Assembly: GCA_011125455.1 (NCBI GenBank)
Contig: VKHO01000058.1
Span: forward strand, 106,020-170,019
From: Chlamydiales bacterium STE3
GTDB lineage: Bacteria; Chlamydiota; Chlamydiia; Chlamydiales; Parachlamydiaceae
Length of the DNA stretch: 64,000 bases
Direction: 5' to 3'
The notes under the pieces are model-generated. The model did not search any database, was not told where the DNA came from, and saw only the letters and a list, made by a program, of their open reading frames with translations. Made by a program: the position numbers and the translations under genes. This document shows positions 1-9,160 of the stretch, one piece after another (the stretch's first letter is position 1; each line of letters starts with the position of its first letter).

Positions 1-175
1 GGCCTTGAAAAAAGGCTTCGTTCATGGTTGCATTTTTTTGGCCGACTATAATGCCTGCCTCGAGATCATAAGAAAGAATTTTATCGACAAGTAGAAAAGG
101 GTAGCGGTGAGGAAGAATCTTTAAAATCTCCTTAATGCCCATTGACCTTGAAGCCTCATTTATTTCACTTTCCAT
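1..175 (-). CDS. fabZ: 3-hydroxyacyl-[ACP] dehydratase FabZ, N-terminal part (runs off window start)
   Basis: The first 58 codons of a minus-strand gene that continues beyond position 1. The stretch [14 protein letters not shown], about residues 19-32, is the FabZ signature and contains the catalytic His. FabZ dehydrates beta-hydroxyacyl-ACP in type II fatty acid synthesis and supplies acyl chains for lipid A. The ATG at 173-175 overlaps the end of lpxC by 11 bases, which points to translational coupling. The order lnt-lpxC-fabZ is the one known in chlamydiae, where lpxA usually follows fabZ. The full protein is normally about 150 residues, so roughly 60% is missing here. Confidence 0.93.
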   Translation of the reverse strand, partial: MESEINEASRSMGIKEILKILPHRYPFLLVDKILSYDLEAGIIVGQKNATMNEAFFQG

Positions 176-1058
176 CTCTACACTCCGATGTAATATAATG
201 ATATAAGGTGTTTGCAAAAGCGTAATTCGAAGCGTGACCTGATCTTATCGAAATGACATGAGCTAAAAACTCAAAACCAATTAAAGAAAAATCTCCAATC
301 ATATCTAAGATCTTGTGGCGCACCATTTCATCCGCAAAGAATAGCCCTCCCTTACTTAGGACTGCCTCATCCTTAATAACCACAGCGTTATCAAGGCTTC
401 CTCCCTTAATAAGTCCTCTATCCATTAGCATGGAGACTTCTTGATAAAGAGAAAATGTCCGGCAAGGAGCAATTTCATTTTTAAAATTAGCTGCTGTTAA
501 AATATGCGTATGAAATTGAGCCTTTAACCTTTCAACATTTGGATAACTTAAAGTATAACTGATTTTAAACTCATCTGCAGGCAATGCTACCAGGTGGATA
601 TCGTCTTTTGAAAAATAGAGAGGCTGTTCAATTTTCACGATAGGCAAAATAGCTTGTTGCTCAAGCAACCCTGCCTCCTCGATCATCTCCACAAACACGT
701 CTGCACTGCCATTCCCGACAGGAGGCTCAACATTGTTAATTTCAATGAGAAGGTTATCAATTTTATATGCTTTAAGTGCCGCTAGAACATGCTCGACAGT
801 ATGAACCATCACATTGGCCATCCCCAGAGTGGTGCTACGCGAAGTGTCTTTAACATATTCTAATGTTGCGGGAATAATGGGAGCAGAAGGCAGATCTACT
901 CTTTTAAAAGCAATACCACTTCCCTCTTTAGCAGGACAAAAGCGCATCTTGACCACTTTTCCGGTATGAATGCCAATTCCAGAAAAAGAAACTTCCTTAG
1001 CCAGAGTATTCTGTTTCCTTTGAGCCACTTTCAGTCTTGTACACGAGGAAAAATTCAT
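165..1058 (-). CDS. lpxC: UDP-3-O-acyl-N-acetylglucosamine deacetylase LpxC
   Basis: The Zn-dependent deacetylase that catalyses the committed step of lipid A synthesis in the cytoplasm. The 297 residues fit the family (about 300). The motif HTVEH at 86-90 carries the zinc ligand His90 next to catalytic Glu89. RHKILD supplies ligands His248 and Asp252, and SGHASN supplies the general acid His275. The N-terminus carries about 15 extra residues before the conserved [13 protein letters not shown] block, so a later start is possible. It lies 59 bases after lnt on the same strand and overlaps fabZ, forming an envelope-lipid operon. Confidence 0.96.
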   Translation of the reverse strand: MNFSSCTRLKVAQRKQNTLAKEVSFSGIGIHTGKVVKMRFCPAKEGSGIAFKRVDLPSAPIIPATLEYVKDTSRSTTLGMANVMVHTVEHVLAALKAYKIDNLLIEINNVEPPVGNGSADVFVEMIEEAGLLEQQAILPIVKIEQPLYFSKDDIHLVALPADEFKISYTLSYPNVERLKAQFHTHILTAANFKNEIAPCRTFSLYQEVSMLMDRGLIKGGSLDNAVVIKDEAVLSKGGLFFADEMVRHKILDMIGDFSLIGFEFLAHVISIRSGHASNYAFANTLYHYITSECRDGK

Positions 1059-1117
1059 AAAACAACTTTCTAAAGGTTTAGATCTTAATTAATTGCTTCG
1101 ATAATCTCAACAAAAAA

Positions 1118-2815
1118 TCATGAATAAGGCCTCTTAAGGAAAAAGAATAAAAGCGAAAACAGCGAAAAACCGATGATCAAGCTATCGCCAAATCGGGAAT
1201 AGAGAGTCGGATAATGATAAGTCGAAACCTCTACCGCTAGCGCATCTCTAATCCACTCGGAACACGCTGTACCATCTCCTAAAATCGCAACAACACGTCC
1301 CAAGCTATCAAGGGCTCCTGTGATCCCAGTATTGCAGGAACGCAAAAGAGGGATTCCACACTCCACGGTTCTCAAACGAGCATGGTCAAAATGCTGTTTT
1401 GGTAATTTTGAACCTGGGTACCATACATCGCTCGTAAGATTAATGAGCATTTCCGCGCCTTTTTGCCGATTTTCTCGCATCAAATCCCCATAAGTCTCTT
1501 CATAGCAAATAGATAAACCAAAAGGTAGTTTTCCACCGGGAAATACTTTAGCTACTTTTCCACAGGTAAATGATCCACAAATTCCATAACATTTAGCGAG
1601 CTCTCTGCAAAATGCAAATGGAATATATTCTCCCATTGGCACAAGAATTCTTTTTTCGTAGCGCAACCCTTGATTGCCATTGGGCCAAAAATAAAATGCC
1701 GAGCTATAGCTTTCCTTGTCGCTATTTGAAACCCATTGATCATCTTGCAAACCCACGACTAGATCAGCCTGAAAAATATTAGCTATGGCTTGAGACCAAA
1801 AAGCATTTGTAACCAACCATTGCCTCTTATCATGGTAAGCAAGGGGTTCAGCAAGGGCAGGGAGAAATTGGAGAGAGGAGTCTCCAAAAACTTCAGCGAA
1901 AATTTCCTTCACTTCTTCATAAGGATAAATAGGGAGGTATGTTCCGTAAGGAACAACATATTCCGGCAAAACGATCATGTCGTATACCGGCCCTCTTTTT
2001 GGCTCCACAGTCTCTAAAATTTTAATCCACTCTCCTTGAGTATAGGCAATGGCATCATTTACAGTAGCGAATTGCAAATTTTCCTCAATAGGAAAGGCTG
2101 TTTGAACTAACAAAGCACGAAACGTGGAGGGAGGATTCCGAGACAAAGTTACGGAATTTCTTTCATGGTAGGTGTAATGAGTCCAGCCATAGAGATAGGG
2201 GGCTAACAATGCAATCCCCCAAAAAATCGCGGGTCTAAAGGAGAATCTGTAGAGCCAAGCTCTCAAGGCTAGAAGGTTCACAAAAATTACCCAAAAAGAT
2301 AAACCATAGATCCCAAATAGGGAGGCACTTTGCAAAGAATAGAGATTATCTGTTAACGCTAAACCAACAGGATTAAAAGAAAATCCCGATAGAACAAATA
2401 ACCTCGACCATTCCATTAGAACCCAACAGCCAGCAATCGCCATTAGCTGAAAAACAGATTTGACACGTTTAGGAGTAACTAACAAACTAACCAAGGCAAA
2501 TTGAATCCCCATGGCTATGCTTAAAAATAGGTAAAGAGAATAAATGTACCAAAAGGGGTGAGAAATCAGCCAAGAAAGTTGCACAAGCTGTACAAGGGCA
2601 AACCAGGCAGTTGCTATTATAAAACGGCCAAAGTGAGAGGGCAGATCAATAATTGCTCTCCAAAAAAGCGCAAAACCAACACATGAAGCAAGGAGACCAA
2701 AAGAGGATATCCATGCTGGCTGTCCTAAAGACACCAATAGAACTGAAAGAAAGAATAGTAAAAGTTTTTTTTGAAAAGGAAGAATTTCTAGAGCAAATGA
2801 TGGGGCTTCAGGCAT
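1118..2815 (-). CDS. lnt: Apolipoprotein N-acyltransferase Lnt
   Basis: An inner-membrane enzyme that adds the third acyl chain to the N-terminal Cys of lipoproteins. The first 210 residues are several membrane segments. A nitrilase-type (C-N hydrolase) domain follows, with the three catalytic positions visible: Glu in LPEYVVPYG, Lys in EKRILVPMGEY and Cys in GLSICYEETYGD. A final membrane segment (IIGFSLFSLLFFFL) ends the protein. At 565 residues it is slightly longer than the roughly 510 of E. coli. It is the first gene of the lnt-lpxC-fabZ cluster and its product probably matures the lipoproteins encoded elsewhere in the window (LptE-like, MORN-like). Confidence 0.95.
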   Translation of the reverse strand: MPEAPSFALEILPFQKKLLLFFLSVLLVSLGQPAWISSFGLLASCVGFALFWRAIIDLPSHFGRFIIATAWFALVQLVQLSWLISHPFWYIYSLYLFLSIAMGIQFALVSLLVTPKRVKSVFQLMAIAGCWVLMEWSRLFVLSGFSFNPVGLALTDNLYSLQSASLFGIYGLSFWVIFVNLLALRAWLYRFSFRPAIFWGIALLAPYLYGWTHYTYHERNSVTLSRNPPSTFRALLVQTAFPIEENLQFATVNDAIAYTQGEWIKILETVEPKRGPVYDMIVLPEYVVPYGTYLPIYPYEEVKEIFAEVFGDSSLQFLPALAEPLAYHDKRQWLVTNAFWSQAIANIFQADLVVGLQDDQWVSNSDKESYSSAFYFWPNGNQGLRYEKRILVPMGEYIPFAFCRELAKCYGICGSFTCGKVAKVFPGGKLPFGLSICYEETYGDLMRENRQKGAEMLINLTSDVWYPGSKLPKQHFDHARLRTVECGIPLLRSCNTGITGALDSLGRVVAILGDGTACSEWIRDALAVEVSTYHYPTLYSRFGDSLIIGFSLFSLLFFFLKRPYS

Positions 2816-2865
2816 TTTTCAAGTATTCATCGGAATAAAGTGGCAGTTGCATTTAAGAAGAAAAA

Positions 2866-2929
2866 AGAAATCCGCTTAAAAAAGCGGATTTCTCAAAAGA
2901 CTCAAAAACTTATTTCTAAATAAGTTTTT
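2866..2929 (-). terminator. Tandem hairpins ending the Inc-like gene
   Basis: Two perfect hairpins lie directly after the stop codon of the minus-strand gene. The first pairs 2918-2929 with 2904-2915 around a 2-base centre, so in practice the loop is larger. The second pairs 2882-2893 with 2866-2877 (AGAAATCCGCTT arm) and on the minus strand is followed by a run of T. The second has the shape of a classical intrinsic terminator. Both also sit between this gene and lnt, which runs the same way, so they insulate lnt. Confidence 0.75.
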
Positions 2930-3499
2930 TTATTGGGGCGCAGGTTGATAGCCGTATAAAGGCCGTCCCGCACGAGCCGCAGTTGCTGCATCGTCAGCGC
3001 TTTCTTCTGCATCGTCAGCTGCTGCTTTTGATTTTCCAGCTGCTATTTTTGCATCTCTAGCTGCTTCTTTTGCATCGCCAGCTGCTTCTTTTGCTTTTTC
3101 CTTGTTATCACCAGAATTGATCACGGCACCAATCCCAGTAGCAGCTACGCTAGTTAATACAAGAGCTACCGCTCCAGAAGCCACAAAAGCTACTGTGTGC
3201 GCAGCAACGAAATTAAGGCTTGCAGCTGCAATGCCTGCACCTGTTGCTCCTGCAGTTGCTAGTCCAGTACCTACAGTTGTTCCAATTCCTGGGAAGAACA
3301 TAGCCGCTACACCAACGACTATAGCTGCTAATGAAGCTAAGCCAAGGAGGATGACTGCACCGATCGCCAAATATTTAGCCGCTGTTTTTACATTTGACCA
3401 AACACGTCCTTTAAATGTTACTTTAGCTGAATCATCTTGAGTTTGTGTTTTCGTAGCTAGAGCTGTCGGCCCTTCTACTTTTCCATTTGTTACTACCAT
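2930..3499 (-). CDS. Inc-like membrane protein with Ala-rich tail
   Basis: No named family recognised. With the ATG at 3499 the protein has 189 residues. That start is chosen because GAGGAGG lies 6 bases upstream; a longer TTG start at 3514 would overlap this ribosome site. Two long hydrophobic stretches (about 44-70 and 98-128) are joined by a short Gly-rich turn, the bilobed pattern of chlamydial inclusion-membrane proteins. The tail (about 132-180) is a repetitive Ala/Lys/Asp helix with AKEAA, AREAA and AADDAE-like units, resembling an amphipathic coiled coil. It is a monocistron with its own terminator. Function is unknown; insertion in the inclusion membrane is inferred only from the hydropathy pattern. 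Confidence 0.75.
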   Translation of the reverse strand: MVVTNGKVEGPTALATKTQTQDDSAKVTFKGRVWSNVKTAAKYLAIGAVILLGLASLAAIVVGVAAMFFPGIGTTVGTGLATAGATGAGIAAASLNFVAAHTVAFVASGAVALVLTSVAATGIGAVINSGDNKEKAKEAAGDAKEAARDAKIAAGKSKAAADDAEESADDAATAARAGRPLYGYQPAPQ

Positions 3500-4467
3500 T
3501 GATAACCTCCTCAAAAGGCTAGATTGTTTTTAGTCTAATTTACTGCTCATTACTTAACTTCCATCGACATTTTTAAATGCATCTACCTAAAGACAGATAC
3601 TATTAAAACGTTGCTAATACCCTCTGTCAAACGAAAGGATACTTATAATAAAGCAAATCGATTACCACTAACACTAACTAAATTACCTTCAAAAATCAAC
3701 AAAATTTCATTTCTGACCTATAAAAAAACAATCAAAGCTTTCATTTTGAACTGTATTTTCGATAGGCAAAAGGCACTTTATAATAATTTTCGGAAGTGTC
3801 TCAAGTTATTTTTTTTTGTCTTTATTACACTTCTAGCAATATTCCAAAGAAAGTTTTTCGAGACAAGGGAAAAAATAAAGTTTTTATCTTGCACTATTGC
3901 CAAATTAAGAAACCACGAGCGAGGGAGGCCCTTGGGTAAGTTTTCCTATTGAGAATATTCCTAAAGCTAGAAAATTCAACCTGAATTCTTTTTGGGTGGC
4001 CAGAATAAGTTGAGTGATGGGCTAATAGGAGCAAAGAAACAAGGGGCTAGGAAACCTCCTCTAATACATTATCCCCTTAAATTTCTTCGTTGAGCTCACC
4101 TAAACTTAAATTACTTCGTAGAAAAATTTTGCTGTTTGTAACCTCTTCCATCAAATTAGTCTGTCGATACAATTTCTTTTCTGTTATACTTTTTTTCCGA
4201 ATAAGATGTGTCATCTAAATTATCGAAACCGCTAGCAATTTGGAAAAGCAGACTTATCTTTTTTGCAGCCAAAGACTTAATACGCCTTATACATGTGTCT
4301 GACCTTAGAAGTCATTGGCATCTAAAGCATATCCCTATAGCCTCAGTGACAAAATCTTATTCACAAAGAACCAAAAATGAGAATGCTTAGAGTTTTTTGA
4401 AATACGGGAGCGCCCTACAATAAGGCTCCCCATTATATACTATAACCTTTTGAATGTGATCTCCCCT
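3500..4467. other. Long AT-rich intergenic region, no gene recognised
   Basis: About 970 bases between divergent genes. Short open frames (for example 3611-3952 and 4208-4390 on the plus strand) lack ribosome sites and recognisable protein patterns, so I do not call them. A 6-bp GC stem (GGGAGC at 4406-4411 with GCTCCC at 4425-4430) lies just before the methyltransferase gene. The region may hold decayed mobile DNA, but no transposase motif was readable. Confidence 0.5.
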
Positions 4468-5607
4468 ATGAAAATACCCTTTAGAGAATACCACATTGTG
4501 GAGCTGCTAAAAGCATTTGAACGCAAATCGCTCCCCCTTGATTTATTCTTAAGCGACTATTTCCGCGAGCATAAATCTATAGGGTCTAAGGATCGACAAT
4601 TTATTGCCGACACTGTCTACGGCCTAGTCAGGTGGAAAAACCTTCTTGGATACCTCACACAGTCATCTGAATGGGTAAAATGGCTGGAATGTTATCTTAA
4701 TGAGCGATTTTGCCAAGCAATTGAGGACACCTCGATTCCTCTGCACATTCGACATGGCTTTCCGCAAGAATTGTTTGACTTGCTTGTTAATAGTCACGGG
4801 GAATCAGCAACCTGTCAGATATGCATTGACAGCAACCAGGCCGCACCAACGCATATCCGTATCAATCCTTTAAAAATCTCTCGTGATGCCCTCTTAGAAA
4901 AATGGCAACATCTCTACGAAGTGGCTCCAACCGCATACTCTCCCTATGGAATAACCTTTCTGAAAAAAATTAATTTTTACGCGCTTGATGAGTTTAAAGC
5001 AGGATTGTTCGAAGTGCAGGATGAAAACAGCCAGCGGCTCGGAGAGCTAATTGACGTCAAACCCGGGGATTTAGTTTTAGATTTTTGCAGTGGCTCTGGA
5101 GGAAAAACTTTAGCATTTGCTCACAAACTAGAAGGAAAAGGGCAAATTTATTTACATGACATTCGTCCCTTCATCTTACAAATGGCAAAAAAAAGGCTCA
5201 AGCGGGCAGGTATTCAAAATGCGCAGACAATTCTCGCTGAAGATCCTAAGCTACAAAAAATCAAGAAAAAGATGAACAGGGTCTTAGTCGATGCTCCATG
5301 CAGTGGGACAGGAACTCTGCGTAGAAACCCCGATATGAAGTGGCGTTTTTCAGAAACTATACTTAAAAATCTAATCGGTGAACAACGCAATATTTTTGAA
5401 AAAGCTTTAAGCTATCTTGCCCCTGATGGCAAAATCATTTATGCTACATGCAGCATTTTAGACGAAGAAAATGAAAAACAAGTAGAACATTTTATAAAAA
5501 CCTACCAGTTGGAATTAGTCCAACCTTATTTTAAAACCCTCCCAAAACCTAACGAGGGAGATGGTTTTTTTGGTGCAGTTTTAAAAAAAACAAAATTAAA
5601 TAAATAA
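4468..5607 (+). CDS. RsmB/NSUN-type rRNA (cytosine-C5) methyltransferase
   Basis: An S-adenosylmethionine-dependent RNA m5C methyltransferase, probably acting on 16S rRNA. Numbering from the ATG at 4468 (379 residues), the SAM-binding motif is VLDFCSGSGGKT near 203-214. The two cysteines of the family are in DAPCSGTG (Cys278, nucleophile) and YATCS (Cys328). An upstream in-frame TTG at 4450 would add six residues; neither start has a good ribosome site. The N-terminal 100 residues resemble a shortened NusB-like/RsmB N-domain. It is followed two bases later by the SurA-like gene and then by rsmA, so it belongs to an rRNA-modification cluster. Confidence 0.88.
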   Translation: MKIPFREYHIVELLKAFERKSLPLDLFLSDYFREHKSIGSKDRQFIADTVYGLVRWKNLLGYLTQSSEWVKWLECYLNERFCQAIEDTSIPLHIRHGFPQELFDLLVNSHGESATCQICIDSNQAAPTHIRINPLKISRDALLEKWQHLYEVAPTAYSPYGITFLKKINFYALDEFKAGLFEVQDENSQRLGELIDVKPGDLVLDFCSGSGGKTLAFAHKLEGKGQIYLHDIRPFILQMAKKRLKRAGIQNAQTILAEDPKLQKIKKKMNRVLVDAPCSGTGTLRRNPDMKWRFSETILKNLIGEQRNIFEKALSYLAPDGKIIYATCSILDEENEKQVEHFIKTYQLELVQPYFKTLPKPNEGDGFFGAVLKKTKLNK

Positions 5608-5609
5608 TC

Positions 5610-6671
5610 ATGAAGAAATTTCACCCTCTTTTAATTCTCTCTTTATTATTAATAAGCTTCTCCGTCTCAGCTGATTTATTTTTTGGCAGGGAAGAAGAAC
5701 CTGAGATTGTCGTCAATAACCGCATCTTGTTGCGCATTCATGATAAAGCCATTTCCGTCATAGACGTTATGAAAAGAATGGATGTACACTTCCTCAAAGA
5801 ATACCCAGAACTCACCTCTGTTGCTGCAGCCCGTTATCAATTTTATCAAAGCAGCTGGAAACCTGTTCTTGAAGAGCTCATCAACAAAGAGCTCGTGCTT
5901 GCAGATGCCGAAGAAAATAAAGTTAGCGTCTCTAGTGGAGATATCCGGCAAGAAATGGAGCAGTACTTTGGCCCAAATATTATCGAGAATTTAGATAAAA
6001 TTGGCCTCTCTTTCGACGAAGCTTACAAAATGCTTGAAGGAGAACTTATTGTGAGACGGATGATAGCGATCAGGGTTCATAATAAAGTTCAGGGCAATCT
6101 AACACCTCAGGCTATTAAAAAAGCCTATGATGAATTTGCCAAAAATAACATTCGCAAAGAAACTTTTCGCTACCGAGTTATTTCCATTAAACATCCTGAC
6201 CCTACTGTTGGCAAAGCAACAGCCCAATCAGCCTATGAACTCTTAACAAGTATAAACACCCCAAAGCTTGAGGAGCTCATCGAAAAAATGCGCGTTGCAA
6301 ATCAAGATGATAAAGTCACCATTACCCTATCTAATGAATACACCCACACTGAAAGCGATCTCGCCGATGCCATCAAATCTCAACTTCTTACTTTGCATCC
6401 CAAAACATGCAGCCAACCGTTCGCTCATAAGAGTCGAACAGACCATTCTATAATGTATAGAATTGTCTATTTAGAAGATAAAACACCAGGTGGGCCCATT
6501 CCTTTTAATGAAGTGGAAATGAAAATTCGAGACCAACTCCTCGAACAAGGTATGGCCGAAGGTTCAGATGCCTATCTGAAAAAACTAAAAAAGCACTTTG
6601 ATGTTCCAGAGACGATTGTGAACGATTGTACCGCCTCAGGCTTTCAGCCTTTTTCTCTTAAAAAGAGCTAA
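5610..6671 (+). CDS. SurA-like periplasmic chaperone
   Basis: A 353-residue secreted protein with a clear signal peptide (positive MKK, hydrophobic core, cut near VSA/DLFFG). Residues about 40-160 follow the SurA N-terminal pattern: a short strand with RIHDKAISVIDVMKRM, then LEELINKELVLADAEENKV and a helical bundle. The remainder (about 170-300) could be a degenerate parvulin-type domain, but I see no complete peptidyl-prolyl isomerase motif. The position next to rsmA recalls surA-ksgA in enterobacteria, and I remember a secreted hypothetical (CT355) beside ksgA in C. trachomatis. Inferred role: escort of outer-membrane proteins through the periplasm. Confidence 0.7.
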   Translation: MKKFHPLLILSLLLISFSVSADLFFGREEEPEIVVNNRILLRIHDKAISVIDVMKRMDVHFLKEYPELTSVAAARYQFYQSSWKPVLEELINKELVLADAEENKVSVSSGDIRQEMEQYFGPNIIENLDKIGLSFDEAYKMLEGELIVRRMIAIRVHNKVQGNLTPQAIKKAYDEFAKNNIRKETFRYRVISIKHPDPTVGKATAQSAYELLTSINTPKLEELIEKMRVANQDDKVTITLSNEYTHTESDLADAIKSQLLTLHPKTCSQPFAHKSRTDHSIMYRIVYLEDKTPGGPIPFNEVEMKIRDQLLEQGMAEGSDAYLKKLKKHFDVPETIVNDCTASGFQPFSLKKS

Positions 6672-6675
6672 CTAC

Positions 6676-6705
6676 AACTGGCAAAGAAAGCATTTTTTGC
6701 CAGTT
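6676..6705 (+). terminator. Hairpin between surA-like gene and rsmA
   Basis: AACTGGCAAA at 6676-6685 pairs perfectly with TTTGCCAGTT at 6696-6705. It begins four bases after the stop codon of the SurA-like gene. No U-run follows the stem, so it may be a weak terminator or an mRNA-processing hairpin rather than a full stop before rsmA, 23 bases downstream. Confidence 0.5.
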
Positions 6706-6728
6706 AGACCTTATAAACAGTGGATGCG

Positions 6729-7568
6729 ATGCCTATTTACCAACCTAAAGAGCTTCACGCATTTCTTAATGCCATTGATGCCTTCCCTAAAAAACGACTA
6801 TCTCAAAATTTTCTGGTCGATGGTAACATTGTGCGTAAAATTCTTGTCGAGGCTCAAGTTTCAAAGGATGACACTGTGTTAGAAATTGGCCCCGGTCCGG
6901 GCGCATTGACTGAAGCGCTAATTGAAACTGGGGCAAGGGTTATTGCTGTTGAGAAAGATTCGCTATTTGCAAGGCACCTTGCAAGATTTCAACCCTCATC
7001 AGATGAGCAACTTCATGTGATTTGTAACGACATTCTGCAGGTAGATCTGCCTTCCCTTGACCGAAAAATCAAAATTATCGGCAACCTTCCCTACCACATC
7101 ACAACTCCGATTCTTTCTAAATTTCTCTCAAAAGATGGATCAAGGATAGAATCTTTAACTTTCATGGTTCAAGACGAAGTCGCAAAAAGGGTCGTGGCGC
7201 GGCCTAAAACTGAAGATTATAGCTCCCTTACAGTTTTTCTTAATTTTTATGCTGAAGTAAAGTATGCCTTTAAGGTCAGTAAAAGCTGTTTTTACCCTAT
7301 TCCTGGAGTAGACTCTGCCATCATCTCTTTAAAGCCGAAGCCAATACCAAGCCATATTGCGGTGGACGCTTTTTTTGAAATGACGCGAAGAGCCTTTCAA
7401 ATGCGCAGAAAAACCCTTAAGAAATCTTTAAGAGAACTCTATTCTGAAGAGGTACTTTTGACAGCGTTAGAGGCTACGGGTCTCACACTATTTACCCGGC
7501 CGGAAGAACTCAGTGTGGAACAGTTTTTGCTATTTTTCCATCACTTGCAGAAAAACTATTGTCTTTGA
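6729..7568 (+). CDS. rsmA: 16S rRNA dimethyladenosine transferase RsmA (KsgA)
   Basis: Dimethylates two adjacent adenosines near the 3' end of 16S rRNA during small-subunit assembly. Visible motifs are RLSQNFLVDGN (family N-terminus), LEIGPGPGALTEAL (SAM motif I), AVEKD (motif II) and NLPYHITTPIL (the NxPY catalytic motif). The C-terminal FQMRRKTLKKSL segment is also typical. The ATG at 6729 gives 279 residues; a GTG at 6720 would add three. Third gene of the cluster that starts at 4468. Confidence 0.95.
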   Translation: MPIYQPKELHAFLNAIDAFPKKRLSQNFLVDGNIVRKILVEAQVSKDDTVLEIGPGPGALTEALIETGARVIAVEKDSLFARHLARFQPSSDEQLHVICNDILQVDLPSLDRKIKIIGNLPYHITTPILSKFLSKDGSRIESLTFMVQDEVAKRVVARPKTEDYSSLTVFLNFYAEVKYAFKVSKSCFYPIPGVDSAIISLKPKPIPSHIAVDAFFEMTRRAFQMRRKTLKKSLRELYSEEVLLTALEATGLTLFTRPEELSVEQFLLFFHHLQKNYCL

Positions 7569-7684
7569 CTTCTTAAATGGCAGTTAAATTCAAGAAAGCT
7601 CGATAAAAGGCCTGGTAAAACTTAGTAAGAAAAGTTTCCCCAGCCTCGTTGTCTAATTGCAATTTAGGTGAAGCAAAGCGGACT

Positions 7685-8998
7685 TTAAGGTCTTCTTGAA
7701 ACTCCAACAAATTTTTTTATGATGAGGAACGTCATTAAGATGGCGCATCCTATCCCCAGTAACTGCAAAAAAGCAAACCCTTGTTTTTCTGAAAAATATT
7801 TTTTTATTGAAAACATGAAGCCCGCTGTAACCGTCTCCTCCGCATACAATGGAAGCACCTTATAAGGATTTTTATCACCGTTAGAGAGAACAAGCTCACC
7901 CACTTTTTCCCCTTTTACGACTGGTAGCGAGCGTTTTTCCCATTTAAGATAAGCTTTTATCTTAGGCTCTTCAGCGGGGTAATAGGTTAGGGAAGCACTT
8001 TCCTTAGTATAGGTTTTTATTGGCTTGTCCGCTCCATCAAGCTGCAAAGAGTATTTCTGCTTGCCCGCTTTAACAAGCATTCTCTCCATCTTTGGCTGAT
8101 TAAAAGCTGTATCGAAGAGTCTAATCGCATCTTTAAAGATGTCATCCCTTTCTTTAACGTTAAGCAATACAGCAATTAAAGTGCGCTCTCCATCTTGCGC
8201 TGCAGCGACAAAGGTGTTATTTGCTTGTGATGTCTTTCCTGTCTTAACTCCAATTGCCTTGGAATAGTAGAAATCACCACTTCTCAGCAGACGATTAGTC
8301 TGCATCATCACTGTTGGCCCTTGCTTATTCGTTTTAGGCCTAGTGTACCTTACCGTGTGAACAATTTCCCTAATGATAGGATTTTTCAAGGCCTCTACTG
8401 TAACAAGAGCCATATCATAGGCGGTTGTTTGGTGTTGGGGGTGATGTAAGCCATGAGGATTACAAAATTTGGTGTCTTTACAACCCAGTTGTTGGATATA
8501 CTGATTTAACCCTTCAACAAATTTTGGGATAGAACCTGCAGCAAACTGGGCAATTACGTTTGAAGCATCATTAGCCGTGGCAATGAGCATGCCGTGTAAA
8601 AGATCTTTAAAAGAGAGCTCCTCACCTCTTTTGATACCAATGTGAGAGCTACCAATTTCTATCCAGTAGGCTGGGTGCGTAAAGTTTGCCTTCCTTTTAG
8701 CCTCCTCAGTAATCGAAGCAATGCTTTCTTGCTCGGCACTAATCAGATTATTGAGATGGTCGGGCTTGAGATGCAAAGCGTAGGCTGCAGTAGCAATTTT
8801 TGTAATACTTGCAGGATAGTGTTTAGTAAAAGCATTTTTTTCAAAAAGGATAGCTTGAGTGTCTGCGTTAATTAGAATCGCAGCTTGAGCTTTTACTGGA
8901 ACCACTAGCGATTCAGAAAATAAGGAGGCTTTGCAAAGAATGACTAGGAAGAAAAAAAATAAACCTTGCTTTCCAACCGCACTTGCCTTTCTCTTCAT
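7685..8998 (-). CDS. dacF: D-alanyl-D-alanine carboxypeptidase (DacF/PBP5-type)
   Basis: A serine-type carboxypeptidase of the peptidase S11 family that trims the fifth residue of peptidoglycan peptides. Signal peptide at 1-30, SxxK motif Ser64-Ile-Thr-Lys67, KTG box at 252-254. The middle motif, normally Ser-x-Asn, reads Thr141-Ala-Asn143. A C-terminal beta domain (about 300-390) and a terminal membrane segment (LLGIGCAILMTFLII) anchor it in the membrane. It is relevant to the cryptic chlamydial peptidoglycan. It corresponds in position to dacF (CT551) next to the CT550-like gene. Confidence 0.92.
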   Translation of the reverse strand: MKRKASAVGKQGLFFFFLVILCKASLFSESLVVPVKAQAAILINADTQAILFEKNAFTKHYPASITKIATAAYALHLKPDHLNNLISAEQESIASITEEAKRKANFTHPAYWIEIGSSHIGIKRGEELSFKDLLHGMLIATANDASNVIAQFAAGSIPKFVEGLNQYIQQLGCKDTKFCNPHGLHHPQHQTTAYDMALVTVEALKNPIIREIVHTVRYTRPKTNKQGPTVMMQTNRLLRSGDFYYSKAIGVKTGKTSQANNTFVAAAQDGERTLIAVLLNVKERDDIFKDAIRLFDTAFNQPKMERMLVKAGKQKYSLQLDGADKPIKTYTKESASLTYYPAEEPKIKAYLKWEKRSLPVVKGEKVGELVLSNGDKNPYKVLPLYAEETVTAGFMFSIKKYFSEKQGFAFLQLLGIGCAILMTFLIIKKFVGVSRRP

Positions 8999-9160
8999 CC
9001 GATCTTCTCGCTCCTTTTTTGCGTACTTTAACTAAAAAATTTTGAACTTTCAAATAATTTAATAGAAAAATTAACCTATTCAGAATTAACTACTTAAAAG
9101 TTGGCCCGAAACTTGCATCTTTTATTAACCGTAATAAATCGATGAGTAAAGCGGGTCAAT

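Noticed and set aside
3102..3440. 112-codon plus-strand frame opposite the Inc-like gene
   Set aside because: It is the mirror of the Ala-rich coding strand; long antisense frames are expected there.
3611..3952. 113-codon plus-strand frame
   Set aside because: No ribosome site, AT-driven composition (Lys/Phe/Ile) and no recognisable pattern.
4208..4390. 60-codon plus-strand frame as a transposase scrap
   Set aside because: No transposase motif could be matched; probably chance.
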